Source of the DNA: Fibrobacter sp.
GTDB lineage: Bacteria > Fibrobacterota > Fibrobacteria > Fibrobacterales > Fibrobacteraceae
NCBI GenBank assembly: GCA_017642335.1
Contig: JAGCPF010000035.1
Location: 1-64,000, forward strand
Length of the DNA stretch: 64,000 bases
Reading direction: 5' to 3'
Shown: positions 38,581 to 47,471 of the stretch, in pieces
Position numbering within the stretch: the stretch's first letter is position 1
Layout: each line of letters starts with the position of its first letter
The notes under the pieces: model-generated
The model's input: only the letters and a program-made list of their open reading frames with translations
Databases searched by the model: none
Told to the model about the DNA's origin: nothing
Translations under genes and position numbers: made by a program

Positions 38581-40401
38581 ATGGAAATGCAATTAAAAAC
38601 TGTTGAAAGTCAAGTCGTTCCTCTCAAAACACTTTTTTCTGAAAAGTTTGATGTTGATTTCTATCAACGTGAATATGTATGGCAAAGAAAGAATATTGAG
38701 GATTTGGTAAATGATTTATCAACAGAATTCTTGAAAAATTGGCGTCCGGAACATGACTTTAAGGAGGTTGCTAAATATGATCCCTATTATATGGGTGAAA
38801 TTGTTTTGTCGGTAAAAGGAGATGATAGAAATTCTATTATTGATGGGCAACAAAGAATAACTTCGTTAACATTGCTTTTAATTTATTTGCTAAGAAATTA
38901 CGGAACTGTTGAAAAATTTCCTGCAAAAATCAGCACATTAATTTCTTCTGACCACTACGGAGAAGACCTTTTTAATTTAGATATCGAAGAACGACGCACA
39001 TGTATGCAGGCGTTAAAAAATGACGGCTTATACATTCCAAACGAAAAAGAACCATCATCTGTTAAAAATCTTGTTGAACGATATAATGATATAGGAGATT
39101 GTTGGAATGAAAAAATCACTAATGAGAATGTTGTTCATTTTGCATATTGGTTGATGGATAAAGTTTCTTTTTCAAAAGTCTGGACAAATAGCGATGATTT
39201 TGCTTATGTGATTTTTGAAACAATGAATGACCGAGGTCTTTCATTGACGCAAATAGAGATGCTTAGAAGCTATTTGTTAGCGAATATTGATGATGATAAT
39301 TCTAAAGATAAAAACAGAGATGCTGCGCTTAAAAAATATGATAATCTTGTCAATCGCCTTGCGTCAATAACTTTAAGCTCAAATTCTAAAGCTGAATTTG
39401 ATTTCTTTAAAACATATCTACGTAGTCATTACGCACAAGATATGTCCCAAAGCAAGGGGTCAACTTCTGATTTTGTTAGAATAGGTAAGGAGTTTCATCG
39501 TTGGGTTCGAGATAATAGTGTGGCTCTTAATTTAAAAACATCAGATGATTTTTTTGATTTTATTGTTCAGCTAGATTATTTTGCAACAAAATATGAGAAA
39601 ATTTATTCTTTAATACAGCAAAGAAAAACAGATGAGTTCCTTTACTTAATTGTTAATAGTGATTATAGTTTTACTTTGCAACCCGCCTTGATACTCGCTT
39701 CAATTAATTATCAAGATGATGACAAGGTTGTTGAAACAAAAATAAAAATTGTTTCTAAGTATTTGACAAAAGTACTATCGTGGCGTGTATGGAATCATAC
39801 AATGATTTCTCAGAGTTCTATGGAAGCTAAAATTTATGATTTATGCAAAACTATTCGAGGAAAAACAGTTGAAGAATTAAAGCCATATTTGGATTCAGAC
39901 CCTATTGAAAAAATAGAATTAGATAATTATCCTACTTTAAATCAACAGAATAATAGGAAATTGAAAGTACTTCTTTCTTTGATTACTGAAATTGTTTCTG
40001 CAGAATCAGGTAAGCCAGATTATATGATGAATCATAAGGATGATCCAACTGAAATAGAACATATTTGGTGCAATCACATTGAATTACATGCGGACGAATG
40101 TGGTTCATCGGCGGAATTTTCTGCTGCGAGAAATTCAATAGGTGATTTACTTGTTTTGCCAAAGAGCTTTAATGCTTCATATGGTGATGATAAGTATTCG
40201 GATAAATTAGTTCACTACATTGAACAAAATGTTCTGGCGCAAAGCTTGCATTTTAATAAATATGAAAATAATCCTGGTTTTATCGGCTTTATCGAACGAA
40301 GCGGATTAAAATTTGAACCTTATGCGGATTTTAAGAAAGAGCAAATCCAAAAGCGAGGTGATTTATACAAAAGCATATTAGAATGGAATTGGAGAAAATA
40401 A
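38581..40401 (+). CDS. DUF262/DUF1524 protein (GmrSD-like type IV restriction enzyme)
   Basis: A 606-residue protein. The N-terminal DUF262 (ParB/Srx-like) domain shows DFYQREYVWQ and the nucleotide-binding motif IIDGQQRITSL (Asp88-Arg92). The C-terminal DUF1524 HNH-type domain has EIEHIW with His494, ARNSIGDLLVLPKSFN and a YSDK segment. The order matches single-chain GmrSD/BrxU-type enzymes that cut modified phage DNA with NTP help. It lies 27 nt after hsdR but is clearly AT-rich, so it is probably a separate acquisition. Confidence 0.88.
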   Translation: MEMQLKTVESQVVPLKTLFSEKFDVDFYQREYVWQRKNIEDLVNDLSTEFLKNWRPEHDFKEVAKYDPYYMGEIVLSVKGDDRNSIIDGQQRITSLTLLLIYLLRNYGTVEKFPAKISTLISSDHYGEDLFNLDIEERRTCMQALKNDGLYIPNEKEPSSVKNLVERYNDIGDCWNEKITNENVVHFAYWLMDKVSFSKVWTNSDDFAYVIFETMNDRGLSLTQIEMLRSYLLANIDDDNSKDKNRDAALKKYDNLVNRLASITLSSNSKAEFDFFKTYLRSHYAQDMSQSKGSTSDFVRIGKEFHRWVRDNSVALNLKTSDDFFDFIVQLDYFATKYEKIYSLIQQRKTDEFLYLIVNSDYSFTLQPALILASINYQDDDKVVETKIKIVSKYLTKVLSWRVWNHTMISQSSMEAKIYDLCKTIRGKTVEELKPYLDSDPIEKIELDNYPTLNQQNNRKLKVLLSLITEIVSAESGKPDYMMNHKDDPTEIEHIWCNHIELHADECGSSAEFSAARNSIGDLLVLPKSFNASYGDDKYSDKLVHYIEQNVLAQSLHFNKYENNPGFIGFIERSGLKFEPYADFKKEQIQKRGDLYKSILEWNWRK

Positions 40402-40433
40402 GATGTAAAGTGGATTCGTTTATGGTATAATTA

Positions 40434-40619
40434 TTATTTCTTCCTCATCTTCCCGCCAGCAAACACCACTAACAGTGCTCCTGCAGCGACGCCGCCGACT
40501 TTTTTGAGGTCGCTCCAGAATTGCCGCCGCTTAGCCTTGCACTGCTCGCAAAGCTTCTCGGTGTCTTCAGGCTTGTCGCAGCCGCACTTCTTGCAGGTGT
40601 TCCAGAGTTTTTGAGTCAT
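40434..40619 (-). CDS. Small zinc-ribbon membrane protein
   Basis: A 61-residue protein with CKKC and CEQC pairs (residues about 9-12 and 23-26) that can hold one zinc. A linker and a hydrophobic segment follow (VGGVAAGALLVVFAGG, about 42-57), then a basic end. AAGGA lies 8 nt upstream of the ATG, which supports translation. The family is unknown to me. It is convergent with the GmrSD-like gene. Confidence 0.65.
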   Translation of the reverse strand: MTQKLWNTCKKCGCDKPEDTEKLCEQCKAKRRQFWSDLKKVGGVAAGALLVVFAGGKMRKK

Positions 40620-40662
40620 CGCGGATTTCCTTGGCGTCTAGATTTTAATATACACTTTTATT

Positions 40663-40730
40663 CCGACATTAATCCGACATTATCCCGACATCGTCGGTCA
40701 AGTAGCCAAATTTTTGCGTCCGACATTTTC
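40663..40730 (-). repeat. 11-bp tandem direct repeats (CCGACATTATC type)
   Basis: Units at 40663-40673, 40674-40684 and 40685-40695, plus a fourth CCGACATTTTC at 40720-40730. One helical turn apart, 44 nt upstream of the small zinc-ribbon gene. They could be an operator; an inverted repeat CCACAC/GTGTGG follows at 40730-40744. Confidence 0.7.
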
Positions 40731-40883
40731 CACACACCGTGTGGAAAGTCTGCGTAGCCGCTATTTTTTATCCTGACAAATAATATGACATTTATTAAGA
40801 CATGCAATATGGCAGAGGTGAGTGGTCAAATATGACGTTCGCGTCACTGATGACTATGCGTTCTTCAATCATACCATTTTAGC

Positions 40884-41064
40884 GATCGACTGGAAATTAC
40901 ATCTTATGGCGGCTTGATTGATGGAATGACGAAGGACGAATTGACTAGTGGTACTTCACGTCCTCGAAATCGTGAAATCATGCGGATATACAAGGATATG
41001 GAACTTGTTGAACAGCTTGGCTCGGGCATGAACCGCATGAATTTCCATTTTGGAAACAGTTGAG
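40884..41064 (+). pseudogene. Remnant of an ATP-binding (AlbA_2/HATPase_c_4) regulator
   Basis: Translating from 40885 gives DRLEITSYGGLIDGMTKDEL, GTSRPRNREIMRIYKDM, then ELVEQLGSGMNRM, followed after a few codons by a stop at 41062-41064. This is the C-terminal signature of the RecG-like/Schlafen-AlbA_2 regulators, here without its N-terminal part. Upstream (40745-40883) all frames are closed. The repeat at 41068 begins directly after the stop. Confidence 0.72.
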
Positions 41065-41067
41065 TTA

Positions 41068-41110
41068 CCGAGGAAATCTCGGCAGCTCAAAAAAGATTCC
41101 CGTTCTGTAA
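41068..41110 (+). repeat. Right copy of the ~45-bp repeat flanking the hsdR region
   Basis: It shares CCGAGGAAATCTCGG, CAGCTCAAAAA and GATTCCCGTTCTGTAAA with the copy at 35051-35096. It is followed immediately by a TATATT (41115-41120) that probably serves the downstream regulator. Confidence 0.7.
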
Positions 41111-41160
41111 ATCTTATATTTCCTTCCAAACTGTATCTACTGTTCTTTTTGAGGCTCACC

Positions 41161-42483
41161 ATGACTGTCGAGGATTTTTGCAAGTGGATTGAATCGTCGG
41201 GGTTCAAGGATGGGGACCGGCTCCCTTCGGTGCGCGAGGTGGCATCGTCTTCGGGGGCGTCTACGTTCACGGTTTTCCGGGCGTACAAGAGCCTGGTTGC
41301 CCAGGGGCGGGTTTATGCGGAGCACGGCAACGGCTACTTTTGGGGCCGCAAGCCCGAAATCGCGGTTACGGTTCACGAGCGCGAGGGCGCACGCCTGGAA
41401 CGTCTGCTGCTGGAGGGCTGGAAGTCCGGCAAGATTTCGGCGGGCAGTCCGCTGCCTTCCATAAAGGACTTGTGCGCGGCTTTCGAGACTTCGGCGGGCA
41501 CGTTGCGGCGCACGCTCGAGGCGCTGCGGGGCAAGGGCATCCTCGAACGCAAGGGGCGTGGGCGCTACTGGTTCGCGAATGCGCGGCGTGTGTCGGAGGC
41601 GAGACTAAAGGAGATCCTGCTCATCATGCGCTGCAACCCGGGCGGCGACTTCAGCTGCCTCGGCGAACGCGAGCTCACGTTCATGCAGAAGGTGTATGCG
41701 GAGGCGCACCGCAACAATCTTAAGGTCAAGCTGCTCGGCTATTTCGAAGATAGCGGCGTGTTCTTGGATGCGGGTGGCAACCGTGTGGATATGGAAGATT
41801 GCCGCGGGTGTTTTGGCGCGGTCGTCTCGACGATGCTGGTGTTCAACGTGAATCGCCTTTTTGCGGAGCTGGCGTGTACGCGCTTTCCGGTGGCGGTGTG
41901 GTGGGAACACCCGCTGTACGATATCCCGCGTGCGCTGAAAAAAGAGAAGCGATTTGCGTTTTTTAATCTCGCTTTTGGTGAATTCCCGGGGCGCACTGTC
42001 GGGCGTTTTTTGAAGAAAAAAGGTTTGACGAGGATTGCCTTTGTGTCTCCGTATCACATGAGCATGTGGTCGAGGGACCGCTTGAAAGGGCTCAAGAAGG
42101 TGGGGCTCGAGGTGTTCGAGGCGACCGATGCATCGCATGCGAGCCCTTATGACTTTTCGCTGGAACCGCATGCGCACGCTCGCTATAGGCAGATTTTAAT
42201 GTCGCTCGTGAAGAGAATCCCGCCTGTGGATGCGTGGGTGGTGTCGAACGACAGGGTCGGAGTCGAGCTGATGTCGCTTGCGAACCAGGGCAAGATTCCG
42301 CGCCCGCCTTACATGGTCTCGTTCGACAATTCTACGGACAGCTACCGCATCCGCCTGGATTCCTTCGAGTTCAACTTGGAAGCGCTCGCCGTGCAGTCGG
42401 TGTACCACCTGGTATCACCGGGAATCACGTTGTACGGGAAGGACGACTTCCGGGAACTCTCCGGCCACGTCGTGGAGAAATAA
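41161..42483 (+). CDS. Transcriptional regulator with two GntR-type winged helices and a LacI-like sensor domain
   Basis: A 440-residue protein. The first winged helix, residues about 1-62 (SGFKDGDRLPSVREVASSSGASTFTVFRAYKSL), and the second, about 75-140 (AGSPLPSIKDLCAAFETSAGTLRRTLEALRGKGILERKGRGRYWF), are both of GntR type. From about 150 a periplasmic-binding-protein-like region follows (AWVVSNDRVGVELMSLANQGKIPRPPYMVSFDNS), as in LacI/GntR sugar regulators. Duplicate DNA-binding domains are unusual. The start at 41161 is preferred over a longer frame because the upstream stretch is repeat sequence. A TATATT at 41115-41120 gives a short leader. Confidence 0.85.
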   Translation: MTVEDFCKWIESSGFKDGDRLPSVREVASSSGASTFTVFRAYKSLVAQGRVYAEHGNGYFWGRKPEIAVTVHEREGARLERLLLEGWKSGKISAGSPLPSIKDLCAAFETSAGTLRRTLEALRGKGILERKGRGRYWFANARRVSEARLKEILLIMRCNPGGDFSCLGERELTFMQKVYAEAHRNNLKVKLLGYFEDSGVFLDAGGNRVDMEDCRGCFGAVVSTMLVFNVNRLFAELACTRFPVAVWWEHPLYDIPRALKKEKRFAFFNLAFGEFPGRTVGRFLKKKGLTRIAFVSPYHMSMWSRDRLKGLKKVGLEVFEATDASHASPYDFSLEPHAHARYRQILMSLVKRIPPVDAWVVSNDRVGVELMSLANQGKIPRPPYMVSFDNSTDSYRIRLDSFEFNLEALAVQSVYHLVSPGITLYGKDDFRELSGHVVEK

Positions 42484-42518
42484 GCCGGGCGTTACAGAAA
42501 CCCCTGCGGCTCGGCCAT

Positions 42519-42616
42519 AGCCATGCTCGCATGGCTGCGGCGCTCGCCTTGCATGGTTTTACGGGCTGGCGCCTGAGCCCCCCCCTTGCCTAAAAAAAAG
42601 AGCTGTCTTTTTTAGG
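42519..42616 (+). other. Intergenic inverted repeats between regulator and eno
   Basis: Two dyads: AGCCATG/CATGGCT (42519-42525 with 42530-42536) within GC-rich sequence, and CCTAAAAAA/TTTTTTAGG (42589-42597 with 42608-42616). The second could end transcription from either side. Confidence 0.5.
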
Positions 42617-42658
42617 AATATCTCCAGCCTCTATCCCCCAGCCCCTATTCTCTATTGC

Positions 42659-42664
42659 TATATT
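42659..42664 (+). promoter_or_regulatory. TATATT -10 element of eno
   Basis: TATATT lies 43 nt before the eno ATG, leaving a roughly 36-nt leader with an AGAAGG ribosome-binding site. No strong -35 is visible. Confidence 0.45.
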
Positions 42665-42707
42665 TTCGCGCAACAAATATTTTTCACCCTAACAGAAGGT
42701 TAACAAA

Positions 42708-44120
42708 ATGGCTAAAATCGCTAAAGTTTGGGCTCGTCAGATTCTGGATTCCCGTGGCAATCCGTCTCTCGAGGTCGATGTAACTCTTGACAACGGTATC
42801 GTTGGTCACGCTGCTGTTCCGAGCGGCGCTTCCACCGGTGAACGCGAAGCTTGCGAACTCCGCGACGGCGACAAGAAGACTTACTGCGGCAAGGGCACGC
42901 AGACTGCTGTCAAGAACGTGAACACCAAGATTGCCAAGAAAATCGTCGGCATGGATCCGTCCAAGCAGACCGAAGTCGACGACGCCATGATCGCTCTCGA
43001 CGGCAACCGCATGCTCAAGAACACCCTCGGTGCAAACGCCATCCTCGGCGTTTCCATGGCTGTTTGCGTTGCTGCCGCTAAGGACGCTGGCCTTCCGCTC
43101 TACCAGTACATCGCCAAGCTCCATGGCACCAAGAAGCTCACGCTCCCGTGCCCGATGTGCAACGTGATCAACGGCGGTGCTCACTCCTCCGCTCCGATCG
43201 ACTTCCAGGAATTCATGATCGCCCCGGTTGGCGCCAAGACGTTCTCCAAGGGCCTCCAGATGGTCACCGAAATCTTCCACGCCCTCAAGTCCGTGCTGAA
43301 GAACGGTGGCTTCGACACCACCGTCGGTGACGAAGGTGGCTTTGCTCCGGGCGTTGCAATCAAGCCCGCCAAGAACAAGTTCGGTTACGAAATCAAGGAC
43401 GTGATGACCCTCGAAAAGGCTCTCGCCGCCCTCAAGACCGCTACTGAAAAGGCCGGTTACAAGTTCGGTACCGACATCAAGATCGCTCTCGACGTTGCTT
43501 CTTCTGAATTCTGCGACAAGAACACCAAGAAGGGCAAGCCGGAAACCTACACCTTCAAGAAGAGCACCAAGAAGACTGTCAAGTCTGCCGACATGGTGAA
43601 GCTCTACGAAAAGCTCATCGACAAGTACTCCATCTTCTCCATTGAAGACGGTCTCGACGAAGCTGACTGGGCTGGCTGGAAGGTCATGACCGACAAGCTC
43701 GGTGGCAAGATCAACCTCGTCGGTGACGACCTGTTCGTTACCAACCCGACCATCTTCGACGAAGGCATCAAGGCTGGCATCGCCAACGCTATCCTCATCA
43801 AGGTGAACCAGGTCGGTTCCGTGTCCGAAACTCTCGCCGCCATCAAGCGCGCTCAGAACGAAGGCTACGCTCCGATCGTTTCGCACCGCTCTGGCGAAAC
43901 CGAAGACACCTTCATCGCTGACCTCGCCGTCGGTACTGCCGCTGGCCAGATCAAGACGGGTTCCCTCTCTCGTACGGACCGCGTGTGCAAGTACAACCGC
44001 CTCCTCCGCATCGAAGAAGAACTCGGCAAGGCCGCTGTCTACGCCGGTGACCCGCGCAAGGGTGCCAAGGCCGCTAAGAAGCCCGCTTGTAAGAAGTGTG
44101 GTTGCAAGAAGGCCAAGTAA
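42708..44120 (+). CDS. eno: Enolase with Cys/Lys-rich C-terminal tail
   Basis: A 470-residue enzyme that converts 2-phosphoglycerate to phosphoenolpyruvate. Conserved blocks: [83 protein letters not shown] and the signature [18 protein letters not shown]. The family body ends near [10 protein letters not shown]. About 22 further residues, [18 protein letters not shown] at the end, are not normal for enolase; the Cys pattern CKKCGC could bind metal. High codon bias indicates strong expression. Confidence 0.97.
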   Translation: MAKIAKVWARQILDSRGNPSLEVDVTLDNGIVGHAAVPSGASTGEREACELRDGDKKTYCGKGTQTAVKNVNTKIAKKIVGMDPSKQTEVDDAMIALDGNRMLKNTLGANAILGVSMAVCVAAAKDAGLPLYQYIAKLHGTKKLTLPCPMCNVINGGAHSSAPIDFQEFMIAPVGAKTFSKGLQMVTEIFHALKSVLKNGGFDTTVGDEGGFAPGVAIKPAKNKFGYEIKDVMTLEKALAALKTATEKAGYKFGTDIKIALDVASSEFCDKNTKKGKPETYTFKKSTKKTVKSADMVKLYEKLIDKYSIFSIEDGLDEADWAGWKVMTDKLGGKINLVGDDLFVTNPTIFDEGIKAGIANAILIKVNQVGSVSETLAAIKRAQNEGYAPIVSHRSGETEDTFIADLAVGTAAGQIKTGSLSRTDRVCKYNRLLRIEEELGKAAVYAGDPRKGAKAAKKPACKKCGCKKAK

Positions 44121-44258
44121 GGCGAACGTCGCGACGGCAAGCTTGCTTGCCGGCATGACCGAGCCGCTTGGACTGCGTCACGAAGTGACGCCAGTCCTGC
44201 AAGAAGTAATCTAGGTCCCTGAGCCTGTCGAAGGGCTAAACCATTAGAATTACTAAGA

Positions 44259-44289
44259 GAAACCGTCCCCACTCGGGACGGTTTCTTTT
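44259..44289 (+). terminator. Terminator after eno
   Basis: A perfect 11-bp stem GAAACCGTCCC/GGGACGGTTTC (44259-44269 with 44275-44285), then TTTTG. A second hairpin-like dyad at 44171-44195 (GACTGCGTCAC/GTGACGCCAGTC) and the widespread CCTGAGCCTGTCGAAGGG motif (near 44218-44236) lie between it and eno. Confidence 0.85.
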
Positions 44290-44297
44290 GTATGGAG

Positions 44298-44317
44298 ATC
44301 CCCGCCTGCGCGGGGAT
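44298..44317. repeat. REP-like dyad (ATCCCCGC/GCGGGGAT)
   Basis: 8-bp perfect arms with a 4-nt loop, related to the element at 24716-24759 but in the opposite orientation (flank ATGACA here, TGTCAT there). Confidence 0.65.
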
Positions 44318-44379
44318 GACAAGAAGAGGTACGGTTTCTTTTGTATGTAAAATTTTTAGAATTACTTTCTTTGTAATTC

Positions 44380-45342
44380 CTAGAACCTTCTCACGGCGAG
44401 CATTTCGATTGCTCCCACGTATTTCCTTTCGTTGTATTCCCCGTACAGCACGATGGAGTATCCCGACTTGAGGACGGTGTTCCACGACCATTTGTCTCCA
44501 AGATACCCGAATGCGCTGCGTATGTCGAATTCGGGAAGCAAAACGTTGTCGTCGTTGTCGTTGTCGTCGTCGGTGACGACGCGGCCGTAGGCGAGCCCGA
44601 GGACTCCCCACAGGTTCACGAAATAGCCCCTCCTGAAAATAAAGCTGTAGGTGTATCCCACGTCGCCCCAGGTCGTGGTGATGTCGCGGCGGTTGTTCTC
44701 GTAAAGGAGTATCCCGTCGTTGTCCTTGGCGATGTTCCGTTGCAGTCTGCCGCCCACGATGATGCTCCCTGCGGAACGCTTTTGCCGCCGTTCCAGAAAG
44801 TAGGCGCTGCGCGGGGTGAATTTCCCGTTGGCGCTCACCATCCACAGGGCCGAAAAGTACATGTCGTAGATGGAGAGGTCCACGAACTTGAGCCTGTCCC
44901 TGGGTTCGTCATGGATTCTTGTCGTGAAGCCGCTGTAGTAACGAAAGTTTCCCGAAAGCCACCAGTCGTCCGGGAAAAAGTTGATTCCCGTCTCGAACGC
45001 GCGAGCGTTGGTGTGCCCGTCGGTTGTCGTGATGGGGAGGTTGTACCGGATGTCGAACGAAAAGTCCCACGACTTGTCGAACAAAGTAAAAAGGCTGTCG
45101 TATCCGAATCCGATGCCCAGGCTTAGTGGCCGGTTCGATTCCAGCGGTTCATCGCCGAAGGCGGAGTTTTGGATAGATATGAAGTTGTAGTTGGTCAGGA
45201 ACCGGAGCGAGAACCGGTCGCGGAAGGTCGAAATCTCGGGTTCTTGCTCGGTTTGCTGGCTGCTCCCCGTCGTGGGTTCACTGGCGAGGCATGTTCCCGC
45301 GAGTGATAGAACCAGCAGTAGGGCTTTCGGTATGGATTTCAT
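44380..45342 (-). CDS. DUF4421-type outer-membrane protein
   Basis: A 320-residue protein with a signal peptide (residues 1-20, ending TCLA-SE). An acidic linker precedes many alternating amphipathic strands (RFSLRFLTNYNFISI, LGIGFGYDSLF, WWLSGNFRYYSGF, VGYTYSFIFRRGYFVNLW, YSIVLYGEYNERKYVG), consistent with a beta-barrel. Such proteins occur in Bacteroidota/Fibrobacterota with no known function. A stretch DDDNDNDDN (about residue 268) is probably a surface loop. A TATATT lies 16 nt upstream of the ATG on the minus strand. Confidence 0.78.
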   Translation of the reverse strand: MKSIPKALLLVLSLAGTCLASEPTTGSSQQTEQEPEISTFRDRFSLRFLTNYNFISIQNSAFGDEPLESNRPLSLGIGFGYDSLFTLFDKSWDFSFDIRYNLPITTTDGHTNARAFETGINFFPDDWWLSGNFRYYSGFTTRIHDEPRDRLKFVDLSIYDMYFSALWMVSANGKFTPRSAYFLERRQKRSAGSIIVGGRLQRNIAKDNDGILLYENNRRDITTTWGDVGYTYSFIFRRGYFVNLWGVLGLAYGRVVTDDDNDNDDNVLLPEFDIRSAFGYLGDKWSWNTVLKSGYSIVLYGEYNERKYVGAIEMLAVRRF

Positions 45343-45562
45343 GGTGGCCTGCCGCTAAAATATAGAAAGGTACCGTGTCTCGCGTCTCCCCGTGAGAATG
45401 TGTTTCCGCTGTTGCGGAAAATAGGGCGTTTCTCGCATTTCTTTGTAAATTTTGAGATACATTGCAGGCGATTTGCCCGTTTTATGCGGTTTAGGCGCTT
45501 TCTGTCGTAGCGCTGTAAACAGTTTTTTTTCGGTCTTTAAAAACAACGAAAAATTTTAAATC

Positions 45563-45568
45563 TATATT
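45563..45568 (+). promoter_or_regulatory. TATATT -10 element of the peptide-transporter operon
   Basis: TATATT lies 54 nt before the first ATG of the operon. The 45343-45562 region also holds a 7-bp dyad TTTCCGC/GCGGAAA (45403-45420) that could be an operator. Confidence 0.45.
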
Positions 45569-45621
45569 ACGAAAGAATTTTTTAATCACAAGCATATCAA
45601 TGCTTTATAAAAGAGGACACA

Positions 45622-47460
45622 ATGATTGGATTGAAATCGATTGCCAGAACGGCTTTAGTGCTTTCGGCAAGTGGAGCAGTTTTTTCAGGGTGCGGTGGCA
45701 GTGATCAGGCTGAAGGGGCTTTGCCTCGTCAGGAAACCCTGTACCTGTCTGGCCAGCAATGGGGCGCCCCTGCGACATTTAATCCGCTTGCAGAAAGCTG
45801 GATGGCCGCATGGCCTGTCGGCGGACGCTTCAACCTGGTTTACGAACCGCTTGTTACTTATAACACTCTGAACGGTCAGATTGAGGACCTCCTGGGCCAC
45901 CTGGTCGAGGAACTGTCCAACAACGACAGCATCGTGGTTGACTTGAACCCGGCTGCGACCTGGAGCGACGGCAAGCAGGTGAACTCGAACGACGTGAAGT
46001 TCATGTTTACGAAGGGTTCCATCAACACCGCCGAACAGATTTCCGCAATCCATGTGGACACACTTTATGCCGAACCGGCAGCCGAGGACTCGTCTGCCGA
46101 GCGCAAGATGATTGGCGAACGCCTCGCCTTCATCGTGAACAAGGCCCAGAGGAACAACCCGCTTTCTGTGCGCGACTTGCTCCAGGCTATCCGTATCGCT
46201 CCGGCCCACGTTTTCGAACCGCTTATTGCCGAAAAGGGCCTCGACGAAGTCAAGAAGATGATGATGGACAAGAACCCGGTGGTTTCGGGCCCGTACAACA
46301 TCAAGGACTATTCTGCAAACAAGATTATTCTTGAACGCCGCGACGACTACTGGGGCAACGCCGCCCTCCACAACGGCCAGCTCCCGGCTCCCAAGTACAT
46401 CGTTCACCCGATCTACAAGAGCAACGACCACAGCACGATCGCGCTTCGCGAAGGTGCCCTGGACGCTTCCATGAGCTTTGTTCCGCGCATTTGGCACAAG
46501 AAGGGCGCCGGTGTCCACACCTGGTTCAACGAGCCCCCGTACTTCGTCCCGGGCGCCATGCCGATGATGATGATCAACACGATGAAGGAACCGCTTAACG
46601 ACAAGCGCTTCCGCCGCGCCCTCGCGACGGCCATCGACTATACGGCTATCCGCATGTTCGCCGTGTCCAACTACACGACGCCGCTGCAGCCGGGCCTCAT
46701 CATGCCGACGAACCTCGAAGGCAAGTACATCAACGCCGAAGACCAGAAGCTGGGCGTGAACCTCGGTATCACCGACGAGGCCCAGCGCATCAACCAGGTC
46801 AAGTCGATGCTCGCCGAAGCCGGTTACTCGTCCAAGTTCACCGACGGTGGCGAACTTATCGGTACCTACAACGCCAAGGGCGAAAAGATCCCGACCCTGT
46901 TCATCACGTCTCCGGCCGGTTGGACCGACTGGGAATCCATCGTGACCATCGCTGTCGAAGGCATGCGTAAGGCAGGCATCGACGTCCGCGAAGGTTTCGT
47001 GGACGGCGGCCAGTACTGGCCTGCGATGGGCACGGGCAACTTCGACCTCATCATGCACAAGCCGACTGCCGACGTTTCCCCGTCTCTCCCGTGGAGCCGC
47101 TTCAACGAAGTCATGGCCAGCCGCGACTGGCAGCCGCTCGGCGCCTGGGCCGGTACCAACATCGGCCGCTACAACCAGCCGGGCACTCCGGAATTCCGTC
47201 CCGAAGTGGATAGCCTCCTGGGCCTCATCCCGCTCATGACGGACGAAGAAGCCAAGGCTTCCGCCTACCGCGAACTGAACAAGATCTTCATGGAGGACCA
47301 GCCGTCCATTCCGCTGACCTACCTCCCGGAACAGTACTATGAATTCAGCGACCGCGTGTGGACCAACTGGCCCACTGAAGAAAATCCGTACGCTCCGCCG
47401 CAGCTGCCGTGGATTGCCTCGGGTACGAAGGTCCTGTGGAACTTAAAGCTTGCTAAATAG
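45622..47460 (+). CDS. Peptide ABC transporter substrate-binding lipoprotein
   Basis: A 612-residue SBP of the OppA/DppA family (SBP_bac_5). The signal ends in a lipobox GAVFSGC (Cys near residue 24). The typical core is present: LTYNTLNG-like VTYNTLNGQIEDLL, AATWSDGKQVNSNDVKFMF, VSGPYNIKDYSANKIILERRDDYWG, and PLNDKRFRRALATAIDY. It binds peptides or related solutes in the periplasm and feeds the two permeases downstream. First gene of a five-gene operon with 2-11 nt gaps. Confidence 0.93.
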   Translation: MIGLKSIARTALVLSASGAVFSGCGGSDQAEGALPRQETLYLSGQQWGAPATFNPLAESWMAAWPVGGRFNLVYEPLVTYNTLNGQIEDLLGHLVEELSNNDSIVVDLNPAATWSDGKQVNSNDVKFMFTKGSINTAEQISAIHVDTLYAEPAAEDSSAERKMIGERLAFIVNKAQRNNPLSVRDLLQAIRIAPAHVFEPLIAEKGLDEVKKMMMDKNPVVSGPYNIKDYSANKIILERRDDYWGNAALHNGQLPAPKYIVHPIYKSNDHSTIALREGALDASMSFVPRIWHKKGAGVHTWFNEPPYFVPGAMPMMMINTMKEPLNDKRFRRALATAIDYTAIRMFAVSNYTTPLQPGLIMPTNLEGKYINAEDQKLGVNLGITDEAQRINQVKSMLAEAGYSSKFTDGGELIGTYNAKGEKIPTLFITSPAGWTDWESIVTIAVEGMRKAGIDVREGFVDGGQYWPAMGTGNFDLIMHKPTADVSPSLPWSRFNEVMASRDWQPLGAWAGTNIGRYNQPGTPEFRPEVDSLLGLIPLMTDEEAKASAYRELNKIFMEDQPSIPLTYLPEQYYEFSDRVWTNWPTEENPYAPPQLPWIASGTKVLWNLKLAK

Positions 47461-47471
47461 AAGGACGAGAA

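Noticed and set aside
44200..44240. CCTGAGCCTGTCGAAGGG motif as a novel element
   Set aside because: This motif is seen as a dispersed intergenic repeat in many unrelated bacterial genomes, so it is not specific to this window.
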